Assembly: GCA_023459055.1 (NCBI GenBank)
Contig: JAEWVR010000034.1
Coordinates: forward strand, 4,468-68,467
Length of the DNA stretch: 64,000 bases
DNA from: Fibrobacterota bacterium
GTDB lineage: Bacteria > Fibrobacterota > Chitinivibrionia > Chitinivibrionales > Chitinispirillaceae
Direction: 5' to 3'
The notes beneath the pieces are model-generated. The model saw nothing but the letters and a program-made list of their open reading frames with translations. It was not told where the DNA came from and did no database searches. The position numbers and the translations under genes were made by a program. How positions within the stretch are numbered: position 1 is the first letter of the stretch; every line of letters begins with the position of its first letter. Positions 8,940 through 17,516 of the stretch are shown here, piece after piece.

Positions 8940-9194
8940 TCTGTTTCCTCAAAAGTGACTCTGGAAAGCGCTGACACCGCCCTCCGATCTGTAAGATCAA
9001 ATAATCTACTATTTATTTTAAACGACTGCAAAAACAGTTCTACGTTTTGAACAGTTAGATTATTGGATGCGTAAATCAGATATTTCCGCTCAATACTATA
9101 ATGTATGATGTGATGATTGGTTTGATTTGGAAATCAAAACACTGTGTTCCTACTACTAATTCAACAAGCAGGGTGATGCAGTAATTGTTTAGAA
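8940..9194. other. Intergenic region upstream of the eight-gene operon
   Basis: About 255 AT-rich bases between the first hydratase and the tRNA gene. The operon promoter should lie here on the minus strand. I could not pick out a convincing -35/-10 pair or an operator by eye, and no small gene is evident. Confidence 0.4.
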
Positions 9195-9267
9195 AGCCGC
9201 TGACAGGATTCGAACCTGCGACCCGCACATTACGAATGTGCTGCTCTACCAACTGAGCTACAGCGGC
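9195..9267 (-). tRNA. tRNA-Thr (anticodon CGU)
   Basis: The reverse strand folds as a full cloverleaf: acceptor stem GCCGCTG / CAGCGGC, D arm GCTCAGTTGGTAGAGC, anticodon stem GCACA / TGTGC with loop TTCGTAA (anticodon CGT, reading ACG), and T arm with GGTTCGAATCC. The discriminator base is T at 9195 and CCA is not encoded. The 3' end faces the accessory fatty-acid-like operon. Confidence 0.95.
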
Positions 9268-9350
9268 AGCTCATAATTCTAAAATAATTTCTGTCCCAGT
9301 GGTTTGAGAAGGGTGATGTTTGATAAGCCGCAGAGAAAAGGTGACGCAGG

Positions 9351-10469
9351 ATGTATTACCATGGAAAATTTGTCGGGCTAAACTTAAAAAATCTTTCATT
9401 AGATCTCACAACATTCTCTCGTATACTATATTTAACTGAAGAGGGAGAAAAAATAGTGCATTCAGACTACAAACCGCCATATACATTGACACCTCAGATT
9501 ATGAGCTGTGTAGCTGAGATCGCTGAACTTGTGGGGCGATACACCGCCACTACTGAAAAAACGCTGACTCCAACCTTACGACGTGGAAACCGTATCCGTA
9601 CTGTCCAGGCCTCACTTGCGATTGAAAACAACACACTGACAATCGAACAGGTAACTGCCGTACTTGATGGCAAACGGGTGGTGGGACTGCCAAGAGAGAT
9701 CAGGGAAGTACGTAATGCATTTAAAGCCTACGAAAAGATCGATTTGTGGGACCCATCATCATGCGATGATCTCCTGACTGCTCATGGATTGCTTACTGAC
9801 GGTTTAGTTGACGATCCAGGAAAGTACAGAACTGGCAGTGTCGGCATTTTTCAGGGAAAGCAAATGATACATATGGCCCCCCCGGCTGATCGGGTTCATT
9901 TCCTTATGAACAACCTTCTGTTATGGCTCAAAACCACACCGGAGCATCCGATAGTAGCAAGCTGCATTTTTCATTATGAGTTCGAATTCATACACCCATT
10001 CTCAGATGGAAATGGGCGTATGGGCAGATTGTGGCAAACACTTATCCTCAGTAAATGGAAGCCCTTATGGGCATATCTTCCTGTAGAAACAATAATATCA
10101 GAACGACAGAGTCAATATTATGATTTACTTGGAAAGGCAGACTCTACTGGTGATGCTACAGTTTTTGTAGAATTTATGCTTCAAATTCTTAAAGATGCCC
10201 TGATAACAACTACCACGGAAGTAACCATGGAAGTAACCACGGAAGTAAAACAGCTCCTTACTGTTATAAAAGGTGAAATGAAGCGAAAAGAGATTCAGAG
10301 TGCACTAAAACTTAAAAATGATGAGCATTTTCGATTGGCTTATCTTGCTCCAGCACTATCAGATGGTGTTATTGAAATGACACAACCTGATAGCCCAAAC
10401 AGTCCAACACAACGGTACCGTTTGACTGCCAGGGGAAGAAACCTGATGCATGTCGTTAACAATGTATAG
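9351..10469 (+). CDS. Fic family AMPylase-type protein with C-terminal winged helix
   Basis: A 372-residue Fic protein. The catalytic motif HPFSDGNGRMGR (from His215) is intact, so transfer of AMP or another nucleotide to a target hydroxyl is expected. An N-terminal inhibitory helix motif SLAIEN (residues 88-93) fits the [S/T]xxxE[G/N] pattern that blocks ATP in class II Fic proteins. The C-terminal region (about 300-372) looks like a winged-helix DNA-binding domain, suggesting autoregulation. Between the two lies a TTEV/TMEV repeat encoded by three 12-bp direct repeats (10212-10247). It stands alone with no obvious antitoxin, and its target is unknown. Confidence 0.9.
   Translation: MYYHGKFVGLNLKNLSLDLTTFSRILYLTEEGEKIVHSDYKPPYTLTPQIMSCVAEIAELVGRYTATTEKTLTPTLRRGNRIRTVQASLAIENNTLTIEQVTAVLDGKRVVGLPREIREVRNAFKAYEKIDLWDPSSCDDLLTAHGLLTDGLVDDPGKYRTGSVGIFQGKQMIHMAPPADRVHFLMNNLLLWLKTTPEHPIVASCIFHYEFEFIHPFSDGNGRMGRLWQTLILSKWKPLWAYLPVETIISERQSQYYDLLGKADSTGDATVFVEFMLQILKDALITTTTEVTMEVTTEVKQLLTVIKGEMKRKEIQSALKLKNDEHFRLAYLAPALSDGVIEMTQPDSPNSPTQRYRLTARGRNLMHVVNNV
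10212..10247 (+). repeat. Three in-frame 12-bp tandem repeats in the Fic linker
   Basis: Three copies of ACCA(C/T)GGAAGTA follow one another exactly and encode T(T/M)EV units between the Fic core and the winged helix. Because the unit is a multiple of three, copy-number change would alter linker length without breaking the frame. Confidence 0.85.
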
Positions 10470-10766
10470 TTCCAATATTTTTTAATGTCAATACCAAACA
10501 AAAGTATAAACTCTCAAGCACTATCTGTTTCAGACCTTTTTTTAAGCATCACTGAAAGGCCTGTTGACCTGTTTTGCCAACAGAATCGATCCCGGAGATC
10601 TATTAGTTGCTGTTTTTTGCATTTATTTTAAGTAGATTAACCGGTATACCGTTCGACACTTGATGAACAGTGCTTAGGAGAAATCGCGGGACCGGAGAAC
10701 GTAAACCATATAGTTTTCTGGTATCCCAGCACTACAGTAACAACTATGAAAAAAGAGGGAGTACTC

Positions 10767-11900
10767 GTGACAGTACTTAAAAACAGCACTCTGTTTACGG
10801 GCATTCTACTAACCATTTGTGCCGTAACAATTCTTTGTGCCCAGGGATCAATGAATACCTTCGTTCACGATCCTGTTATGATCAAACAGGGCTCTACCTA
10901 CTATATCTATTATACCGGGAATCTCACACCGTTTAAAACATCGACCTCACGATACAGCGGCTGGAAGGAACGCGGTTCTGCTTTTTCATCAGGCCCATCA
11001 TGGATTGCATCCACCGTACCCGCAAATAATGGCCGTGATCTGTGGGCACCGGATATCAGTTTCAGAGACAACAAATACTGGCTCTACTATTCGGTGTCAT
11101 CATTTGGTAAGAATACCTCAGCAATCGGCCTTGCAACAAACCCAACCCTCGATCCATCAGCATCAAACTACAAATGGACTGATCAGGGTGTTGTCATCAG
11201 GTCGTCATCATCGAATAATTACAACTGTATCGATCCCAATGTTTTTGAAGACACTGACGGAAAACTATGGCTTACCTTTGGTTCGTTCTGGTCAGGGATA
11301 CAGCTTGTTGAACTGGACCGTACCAGTGGTAAACCACTTTCAAATGCAAAAATCTCCACTATTGCCAACCGCAGCGCCGGCATTGAAGCACCGTTTCTTG
11401 TCAGGTGGGGAAACTATTATTATTTGTTTGTATCATGGGATAAATGTTGTGATGGTGCGAACAGTACCTATAAAATTGTTGTCGGCCGTTCTACCAGTGT
11501 GACAGGACCCTATGTTGACAAATCTGGCAAGGACATGGAAAGCGGTGGTGGTGTTATACTTGATCAAAGTACCGATCAGTGGAAAGGCCCCGGACATAAC
11601 GGCATTTTCTTTGAAAACGATACGATGTTCTGTGTCAACCATGCATATGCCGCAAGTAATGGCACTGCAACACTGTTCATCCGTCCGCTCTACTGGAAGG
11701 ACGGATGGCCGCAGTTTCAGTATGTACCACCTGTACATACAACGCCAACTCGTCAGGTAACCGCAACATCGGTATCAACGCGTCCTCAAATTGCACTTCA
11801 AACAATACAGAGTAAAACATCACTTGTCATGATACGAAACAATGAGTTCTATACTATTGCAGGCTCAAAGATTACAAATCAAAATAATAAAAGAGAATAA
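10767..11900 (+). CDS. Secreted GH43 glycoside hydrolase, endo-arabinanase-like
   Basis: A five-bladed propeller enzyme of the GH43 family, most like endo-1,5-alpha-L-arabinanases. Key motifs are HDPVMIKQGSTYYIYYTG (general-base Asp), DLWAPDISF, NCIDPNVFED (pKa-modulating Asp), GIEAPFLV (general-acid Glu) and a late GHNGIFF. An N-terminal signal peptide ends near CAQG. The GTG at 10767 has a strong ribosome binding site (GAGGGAG, five bases upstream); an in-frame ATG at 10746 lacks one and would add seven residues. The C-terminus ends in NNEFYTIAGSKI and then a few polar residues, resembling the first half of a type IX-like tail that stops early. It is the first of two adjacent GH43 genes, 15 bp apart. 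Confidence 0.88.
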   Translation: MTVLKNSTLFTGILLTICAVTILCAQGSMNTFVHDPVMIKQGSTYYIYYTGNLTPFKTSTSRYSGWKERGSAFSSGPSWIASTVPANNGRDLWAPDISFRDNKYWLYYSVSSFGKNTSAIGLATNPTLDPSASNYKWTDQGVVIRSSSSNNYNCIDPNVFEDTDGKLWLTFGSFWSGIQLVELDRTSGKPLSNAKISTIANRSAGIEAPFLVRWGNYYYLFVSWDKCCDGANSTYKIVVGRSTSVTGPYVDKSGKDMESGGGVILDQSTDQWKGPGHNGIFFENDTMFCVNHAYAASNGTATLFIRPLYWKDGWPQFQYVPPVHTTPTRQVTATSVSTRPQIALQTIQSKTSLVMIRNNEFYTIAGSKITNQNNKRE

Positions 11901-11915
11901 CCGGAGACATACACA

Positions 11916-13493
11916 ATGATTACCTCATACCTGAAACGCATAACGATGCATTCTGTCATGCTTTTGTTTATAAGCATAGCACTGAGCTTCGCTGACAATC
12001 CGTTGGTGCGTCACATTTACACTGCAGACCCGGCACCACTTGTGTACAATAACCGGTTTTACATATTCACCGGCCACGATGAGGGCGGAAGCGGCTGGAC
12101 ACTGAACGGGTGGCATGTACTTTCCTCTTCCGATATGGTCAACTGGACTGATCATGGTGAAGTGCTTGCGGTAAAGGATGTAACGTGGCTCAACACGAAG
12201 CAGGCCTGGGCTGCACAATGTGTTGAGCGCAACGGGAAATTTTATTTCTACATCTGTGATTCAGGTGAGATCGGTGTTGCTGTGGCAGATAATGTTCTTG
12301 GGCCGTATAAAGATGCGCTTGGGAAACCGCTGATTTCAAATACAACCCCCGGTGCCTGTCCCGGTGATGACAACATCGATCCATCGGTATTTATTGATGA
12401 CAATGGTGATGCATACATATACTGGGGAACCGACCGGGTGAATCGCCAGGCAAAACTAAAAAGTAACATGATCGAAATTGACGGATCAATCACTGTTCCG
12501 CAGGGAACCTCCCGTTTCTTTGAGGCATCATGGGTGCACAGATATAACAACACCTACTATTATTCATACGCAGCATATAATGCAAACGGTGACAACTGGC
12601 CATCAAATATTGACTACTGCACAAGTTCCAACCCGCTCGGACCATGGACCTACAAGGGAACCCTTAACGGGTATGCCGGAACAGGTACCAATCATGCGGG
12701 TATCGTACCGTTTAAAGACAAGTGGTACTTTGTCTATCATACCGATTATCTGAGCGGGGGTACTGCCTGGGAACGGTCGGTTCAGGTTGACTATATGTAC
12801 TATAACACTGATGGCACCATTAAAAAAATTTCCCAGACAACCAGTGGCGTATCGTCAATTGACACAGCTCCTTTCAGTGAAAACACGTATTATAAGCTTA
12901 AAGTAAAGCATAGCGAAAAACTGCTTGATGTCACCGGTGCATCAACAGCAGCCGGTGCGACACTCATTCAGATGGTGGACAATGGCAAAACCAGTCAGCA
13001 GTGGAAATTTACAAAGGTTGATAATGGTGTGTATCAGATTGTAAATAAAAACAGTGGTCTTGTACTTGATGCAAGTACAACCGACAACACGGTGGTTCTT
13101 GCGGCAAACAAAAACATCGACACCCAGAAATGGAAACTGACCGGTAACGGAAAAGGCAGTTTTTATATTGTCAACAAAAAGAACAACCGACTTCTTGAAG
13201 TATATTACGCAGAAATGACTGATGGCTCCAAAGTGCAGCACTGGGGTTTTAACAACGAGACCTGTCAGATGTGGGATTTTGTAAAGGTTGACAGCGGGAC
13301 AGTGGGTACAGGTAACCTTACTTCCGCCCCCCCAAAATATGCCCCCGACCGGATAAAGAGTACAACCATCCTGCCTGCACAAAAAAAAGCTTTCAGTGCT
13401 GATTATTTTTATAATCTCTCAGGACGTATTAACGGGTCAAATAAACCCAACACGAGTGGATTTTATATTTATCGTTTTGACAGAAACAGGTAG
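11916..13493 (+). CDS. Secreted GH43 enzyme with ricin-type (CBM13-like) domain
   Basis: A 525-residue protein with a signal peptide (to about residue 27), a GH43 catalytic domain (about 30-320) and a ricin-B-lectin-like carbohydrate-binding domain (about 325-465). GH43 motifs include TADPAPLVYNN, GDDNIDPSVFIDDNG and FEASWVHRYNN. The lectin domain shows repeated QxW-type units (SQQWKF, TQKWKL, CQMWDF) and LLDVTGAS / LVLDAST starts. The final residues YFYNLSGRI and SGFYIYRF resemble a compact type IX-like sorting tail. Likely substrates are arabinose- or xylose-containing plant polymers. The start follows GGAG by nine bases. Exact subfamily is not assigned. Confidence 0.87.
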   Translation: MITSYLKRITMHSVMLLFISIALSFADNPLVRHIYTADPAPLVYNNRFYIFTGHDEGGSGWTLNGWHVLSSSDMVNWTDHGEVLAVKDVTWLNTKQAWAAQCVERNGKFYFYICDSGEIGVAVADNVLGPYKDALGKPLISNTTPGACPGDDNIDPSVFIDDNGDAYIYWGTDRVNRQAKLKSNMIEIDGSITVPQGTSRFFEASWVHRYNNTYYYSYAAYNANGDNWPSNIDYCTSSNPLGPWTYKGTLNGYAGTGTNHAGIVPFKDKWYFVYHTDYLSGGTAWERSVQVDYMYYNTDGTIKKISQTTSGVSSIDTAPFSENTYYKLKVKHSEKLLDVTGASTAAGATLIQMVDNGKTSQQWKFTKVDNGVYQIVNKNSGLVLDASTTDNTVVLAANKNIDTQKWKLTGNGKGSFYIVNKKNNRLLEVYYAEMTDGSKVQHWGFNNETCQMWDFVKVDSGTVGTGNLTSAPPKYAPDRIKSTTILPAQKKAFSADYFYNLSGRINGSNKPNTSGFYIYRFDRNR

Positions 13494-13498
13494 AGAGC

Positions 13499-13622
13499 AC
13501 CACCCCGTCAGGCTGCGCCTGCCACCCCTCCAGAGGAGGGGAATTATTTAATTAGCGAGGTCTTCCTTATTTTTAAATTCCCCTCCTTCGGAGGAGTGCC
13601 CGTCAGGGCGGGGTGGTTTCAG
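13499..13622. repeat. Hairpin-rich repeat, copy 1 (left of DUF559 gene)
   Basis: A 124-bp unit beginning ACCACC and ending GTGGTTTCAG. The left arm carries CCCCTCCAGAGGAGGGG, a perfect hairpin, and the right arm carries a second hairpin with a TTCG loop; both arms also share CGTCAGG / CCCGTCAGGG blocks. The unit is about 90 percent like copy 2 in the arms but differs in the central ~25 bp. The stop codon and last codons of the DUF559 gene lie inside it. Confidence 0.85.
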
Positions 13623-13988
13623 GGTGGGATGACCCTGTAGGAACGCAACAACACCAGTCAGATTTTGCAGTACATCAGTTGCCGACAGCCTGATTACTTT
13701 GAGTCCAAGACTATTTAAGTACTGATCCCTAATAGAATCTTCAATTTGTTTCGTATCATGCGAACTGCCGTCCACTTCAATAACAACACCAATTTCAGCA
13801 CAATAAAAATCAACAATATAATTGCCTATTATTTTCTGACGATCAAAATCAAGGCCATTCAGTTTGTTTGATTTCAGCGCCATCCACAATAAAACCTCAT
13901 GAAGCATTCCTGCTTTACGTAGCGCCCGGGCATACTCCCGCAGTGCTGGATTGAACGGAAGAGATTTGTATTTTTTTGTGTCGTGCAT
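13548..13988 (-). CDS. DUF559 (Vsr-like fold) endonuclease-type protein
   Basis: A 146-residue protein of the DUF559 family, related to very-short-patch-repair endonucleases and the restriction-endonuclease fold. The core reads ALRKAGMLHEVLLW, DFDRQKIIGNYIVDFYC, VVIEVDGSSHD and YLNSLGLKVIRLSATDV; the D-x(n)-ExD pattern of the nuclease centre is present. The family is often a single gene scattered in genomes; its function is not established. The gene is framed by two hairpin-rich repeats. Its ribosome binding site (GAGGTGG, about 4 bases upstream of the ATG) is the edge of the right repeat, and its last ~20 residues (PPRPDGHSSEGGEF and on) are encoded by the left repeat. It interrupts a run of secreted hydrolases, which suggests insertion. 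Confidence 0.88.
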   Translation of the reverse strand: MHDTKKYKSLPFNPALREYARALRKAGMLHEVLLWMALKSNKLNGLDFDRQKIIGNYIVDFYCAEIGVVIEVDGSSHDTKQIEDSIRDQYLNSLGLKVIRLSATDVLQNLTGVVAFLQGHPTLKPPRPDGHSSEGGEFKNKEDLAN

Positions 13989-13991
13989 AAG

Positions 13992-14116
13992 ACCACCTCG
14001 TCAGGCTGCGCCTGCCACCCCTCCAGAGGAGGGGAATTATTTACTTATAGATAGTCCACCCATTTTAAAAATTCCCCTCCTCTGGAGGGGTGCCCGTCAG
14101 GGTGGGGTGGTTTCAG
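13992..14116. repeat. Hairpin-rich repeat, copy 2 (right of DUF559 gene)
   Basis: A 125-bp unit in the same orientation as copy 1, with hairpins CCCCTCCAGAGGAGGGG and CCCCTCCTCTGGAGGGG that are reverse complements of each other. It begins ACCACCTCGTCAGG and ends GGGTGGGGTGGTTTCAG. The outer edge provides the Shine-Dalgarno sequence of the DUF559 gene. Confidence 0.85.
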
Positions 14117-14480
14117 CATTTAAAGTCCTCTGCATTTTTTATATATCTGGTTAAAAGTAAGAATAATTACATATTATTCTATTAAATATGGTTTATTATT
14201 TATGTATCTGATTAATTATTTATGAAACTTTTTAAAATAACGCCAAGGCACTCTGATTGTATGCATACCAGTCTCCAGAATAGGATAGAGTCATTGATAG
14301 TGTACCCATACTTAGTAAAAACCGTTATACAATCAGGGCTGATTGTGCCAACAATATTCTATCTGACACATGACATTAATCTTCTTTATCGTTGAATTTC
14401 ACTTATATTATTACAGTCACTCTTTTTTCTAATATGCTACTGGATGACTGATTTGTTTAAGATTAAACGGAGGTTAATAA
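14117..14480. other. AT-rich intergenic region before the third GH43 gene
   Basis: About 360 AT-rich bases with no gene in either strand. It should contain the promoter for the downstream GH43-GH30 pair. No clear promoter or operator was recognised. Confidence 0.4.
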
Positions 14481-15686
14481 ATGAAGTATAGATTCAGTTC
14501 CACAGTCACGATACTTGCATTTGTATCGTTACTTTATTCAGCAGGGTACAGTGCAGAAAACTTTACATCGTACCTCTTCGCCTACTTTACAGGTAACAAT
14601 ATTGATCAGGAAGCGATCCGTTTTGCGATCAGCGATGATGCACACTCATTTAAGGCACTTAACGGGAATAAACCTATTATCAGTTCTGCTGCTATAAGTG
14701 CAACCGGAGGCATTCGGGATCCTCATATTCTTCGTGGGGAAAATAACGATTATTACATGGTCGCTACTGATATGGTGTCTGCGAACGGGTGGGCGTCAAA
14801 CAGGGGATTGGTCATGCTTAAATCAACCAACCTTATCGATTGGCAATCCGGGAAAGTGAATATTCCCACATCATACAGCCAGTATTCAAAAGCAGACCGG
14901 GTCTGGGCACCTCAGGTGATCTTTGACAAAGAGGTTGGCAAATACATGGTTTATTTCGCAATGAGACTCGGTTCCGGTGATCCGGATAAAATTTATTATG
15001 CTTATGCAAACAGCACCTTTACAGCCTTCGAAGCAGCACCGAAAGTTCTCTATAAATATAACGATCTTTCAGCCATTGATGCAGACATAATCTACAAAGA
15101 CAATCAATACTACTTATTCTTTAAAACAGAGGGCAGTGGAAACGGGATCAAATACGCAGTGTCATCAAAACTGACAGAAGGGTATGTTCTTTACGATAAG
15201 TACCTACAGCTTACCACCGCCGCAGTTGAAGGCTCCTGCGTTTTTAAACTGATTAATACATCAACCTATGTTCTTATGTATGATGTTTACACATCGGGAA
15301 GATATGAATTTGCATTAAGCACTGATCTGAAAAATTTCACGTTAGATAAAGTTTTACCATCATTCAACTTTACTCCGCGTCACGGTACAATAATGCCGAT
15401 AACCACCGCAGAGAAAAACGCACTGAATGCAAAGTGGAACCCGACACATATTAATGGAATCAACAGTAAATCAAGCATCTCAATCTCATCAGAGAGACCA
15501 ACGACGCAAGCGTTCTTACATCACGCTGAGCTGCCTGAGCACCATAATGTCAATAACAATCCGAGAGACTGTTTCTTAATTTCCGGGCAAAAGATTGAAA
15601 AACGGCTGTTCTCAACAGGTGATGCAAAGCAACCACAGCAACGTTCATTGCCGGCATCGGGAATATATTTACTTAGAGCAAAGTAA
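14481..15686 (+). CDS. Secreted GH43-like glycoside hydrolase
   Basis: A 401-residue protein with a signal peptide ending near GYSAEN and a five-bladed propeller. GGIRDPHILRGENNDYYMVATDM carries the expected catalytic Asp region, DRVWAPQVIFD matches the second blade, and AAVEGSCVFKL probably holds the general-acid Glu; IDADIIYKDNQYYLFF supplies the third acidic position. The start ATG follows GGAGG. After residue ~330 the chain loses fold character and ends with CFLISGQKIEKRL and LPASGIYLLRAK, a short type IX-like tail. It lies 8 bp before the GH30 gene, so the two are probably co-transcribed. Subfamily and sugar are not assigned. Confidence 0.82.
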   Translation: MKYRFSSTVTILAFVSLLYSAGYSAENFTSYLFAYFTGNNIDQEAIRFAISDDAHSFKALNGNKPIISSAAISATGGIRDPHILRGENNDYYMVATDMVSANGWASNRGLVMLKSTNLIDWQSGKVNIPTSYSQYSKADRVWAPQVIFDKEVGKYMVYFAMRLGSGDPDKIYYAYANSTFTAFEAAPKVLYKYNDLSAIDADIIYKDNQYYLFFKTEGSGNGIKYAVSSKLTEGYVLYDKYLQLTTAAVEGSCVFKLINTSTYVLMYDVYTSGRYEFALSTDLKNFTLDKVLPSFNFTPRHGTIMPITTAEKNALNAKWNPTHINGINSKSSISISSERPTTQAFLHHAELPEHHNVNNNPRDCFLISGQKIEKRLFSTGDAKQPQQRSLPASGIYLLRAK

Positions 15687-15694
15687 GGTTCAGC

Positions 15695-17383
15695 ATGATT
15701 AAGAATTACTTGCCATTCGTTTTATGCATAACGATTATCATATCTGCTGTTAAGACGCCATTTTCCCAAACGGTAGTTACTGTTGATCCGTCAATTAAAT
15801 ACCAGACATTTGAAGGCTGGGGAACAAGCCTGTGCTGGTGGGCTGTTCTTGCCGGTAAATGGAGTGAAGCAAACCGCAATAAATTAATTGGTGCGATTGT
15901 TGATCCGGACACCGGTTTAGGGTATTCAATATTTCGCTATAATATCGGCGGGGGAGACCAACCGGGGCACAACCACTTGACAAAAGGTGATGGTGGCGCA
16001 GCGGTACCCGGATTCAAACCGACTGAAACAGGTTCATACGACTGGAATGCAGACCCATACCAACGGGCAATACTACTTGACATAGCTTCACGTAATAACA
16101 ATTGTATTTTCGAAGCATTCTCCAATTCTCCTCCCTGGTGGATGACAAAAAGCGGATGTGTGTCAGGGAATACTAACGGTGAAGATAATCTTAAAGAGGA
16201 CTATTTTGATAATTTTGCAGATTATCTTTCTGAAGTTGTAAAGCATTATAAAGAAAACTGGAATATCACCTTCCGTACCGTTGAACCATTTAATGAGCCA
16301 AATGCCGGATGGTGGAAATCGATGGGGACCCAGGAGGGGTGTGGGTTTAAAAGCAATCAGTCGAAAATGATTACCGAACTTGGGAAAGCACTTGCAACAA
16401 AAGGACTATCGCCTCAGACATCGGTAAGTGCAGCTGATGAATCATCAATTGAGCAGGCGCTGAAAAGTCTCAACACCTATGATGCATCCGCGCTTGGTTA
16501 CTTGACACAAATAAATACCCACAGTTATTCAGGATATACATCACGCACACAATTAGCCCAGAAAGTTTCATCACTTGGTAAACGGATCTGGCAGTCTGAA
16601 TCCGGTCCTTTACATAAGGATGATGACAGCAACATCGCACTATGGATGGCCGATGTTATTATAAAAGATATCCGGGATATGAAAGCACAGGCCTGGATTG
16701 ACTGGCAGATCTGTGATCCGGTGAGCACCTGGCAGACCATTACTGCAAATCATTCAACGCAAAGGTTTTCTTATCCTGTACGATATTATATGCAAGCAGC
16801 ATTCAGCAGATTTATCAGACCGGGTTCGCAGATTATTTCAAGTAATAACAGCAACACCATTGCCGCAATTGTTCCTGAACGGGGAAACCTTGTGATCGTA
16901 AGTCGCAACGGTACAACATCAAACACCAGTTACACCTTCGATTTGTCTAAGTTTCCAAAAATAGGAACTGCAGCAAAGACCTGGCTTTTCTCATTACCGG
17001 GAAGTCTGGTATCAAAACCTGATATTCAATTGACATCATCAAAACAGTTGACCGTCACTGTTCCCTCACAGTCAATTCTTACATGTGTCATTCCCGATGG
17101 AAATGCCGTAAACATTTCACAAGCTGTCAGCACAAACAGCCCGGCTGACAATCACGTTCCTCAAATCAGGCTTCAGGGCAGTAGTATTAAAATACATAAC
17201 AATTCTAAAAGGACACTGCATGTTTCACTGTTTGATCTCAGCGGGAAAATCATTTGTATGCAGAAGATCCCCGGCACAACTGAACATACTCTCATGTCAA
17301 CTGTCCCCCGCGGAATGTATATCATAAGGACAACATCTGATGGATCAACGCTTGAAACGATTCAGCAATTTACAGTATTGTAA
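15695..17383 (+). CDS. Secreted GH30 hydrolase, beta-1,6-galactanase-like
   Basis: A 562-residue secreted enzyme. After a signal peptide (to about residue 24) the catalytic domain starts with YQTFEGWGTSLCWWA, a hallmark of GH30 enzymes of the endo-beta-1,6-galactanase type. The acid/base Glu201 is in EPFNEPNAGWW and the nucleophile Glu302 in IWQSESGP. FSNSPPWWMTKSG is also typical. A beta-sandwich domain covers about 380-465. The last ~75 residues form a recognisable type IX-like sorting domain (SLFDLSGKII, then PRGMYIIRTT). With the neighbouring GH43 enzymes it would trim type II arabinogalactan or related side chains; that is inference from family knowledge. Confidence 0.88.
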   Translation: MIKNYLPFVLCITIIISAVKTPFSQTVVTVDPSIKYQTFEGWGTSLCWWAVLAGKWSEANRNKLIGAIVDPDTGLGYSIFRYNIGGGDQPGHNHLTKGDGGAAVPGFKPTETGSYDWNADPYQRAILLDIASRNNNCIFEAFSNSPPWWMTKSGCVSGNTNGEDNLKEDYFDNFADYLSEVVKHYKENWNITFRTVEPFNEPNAGWWKSMGTQEGCGFKSNQSKMITELGKALATKGLSPQTSVSAADESSIEQALKSLNTYDASALGYLTQINTHSYSGYTSRTQLAQKVSSLGKRIWQSESGPLHKDDDSNIALWMADVIIKDIRDMKAQAWIDWQICDPVSTWQTITANHSTQRFSYPVRYYMQAAFSRFIRPGSQIISSNNSNTIAAIVPERGNLVIVSRNGTTSNTSYTFDLSKFPKIGTAAKTWLFSLPGSLVSKPDIQLTSSKQLTVTVPSQSILTCVIPDGNAVNISQAVSTNSPADNHVPQIRLQGSSIKIHNNSKRTLHVSLFDLSGKIICMQKIPGTTEHTLMSTVPRGMYIIRTTSDGSTLETIQQFTVL

Positions 17384-17516
17384 ATATATTCATACTCATC
17401 AGGTTTACCGGTGAAGGCGGTTACACAGACAGAGTGTATCACTCTGATAATTATTCTTTTGTGACTGGAGCGAGTAAAGAAAATTTTCCTACATACTACC
17501 AGCTACATGCTACTTA

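Noticed and set aside
9195..9267. tRNA-Thr as attachment site of an integrated island
   Set aside because: No repeated copy of the tRNA 3' end was seen in the window and no integrase gene is present; the left flank lies outside the window.
10642..10651. CGGTATACCG palindrome upstream of the first GH43 gene
   Set aside because: A 10-bp palindrome could be chance; no second copy was found before the other hydrolase genes.
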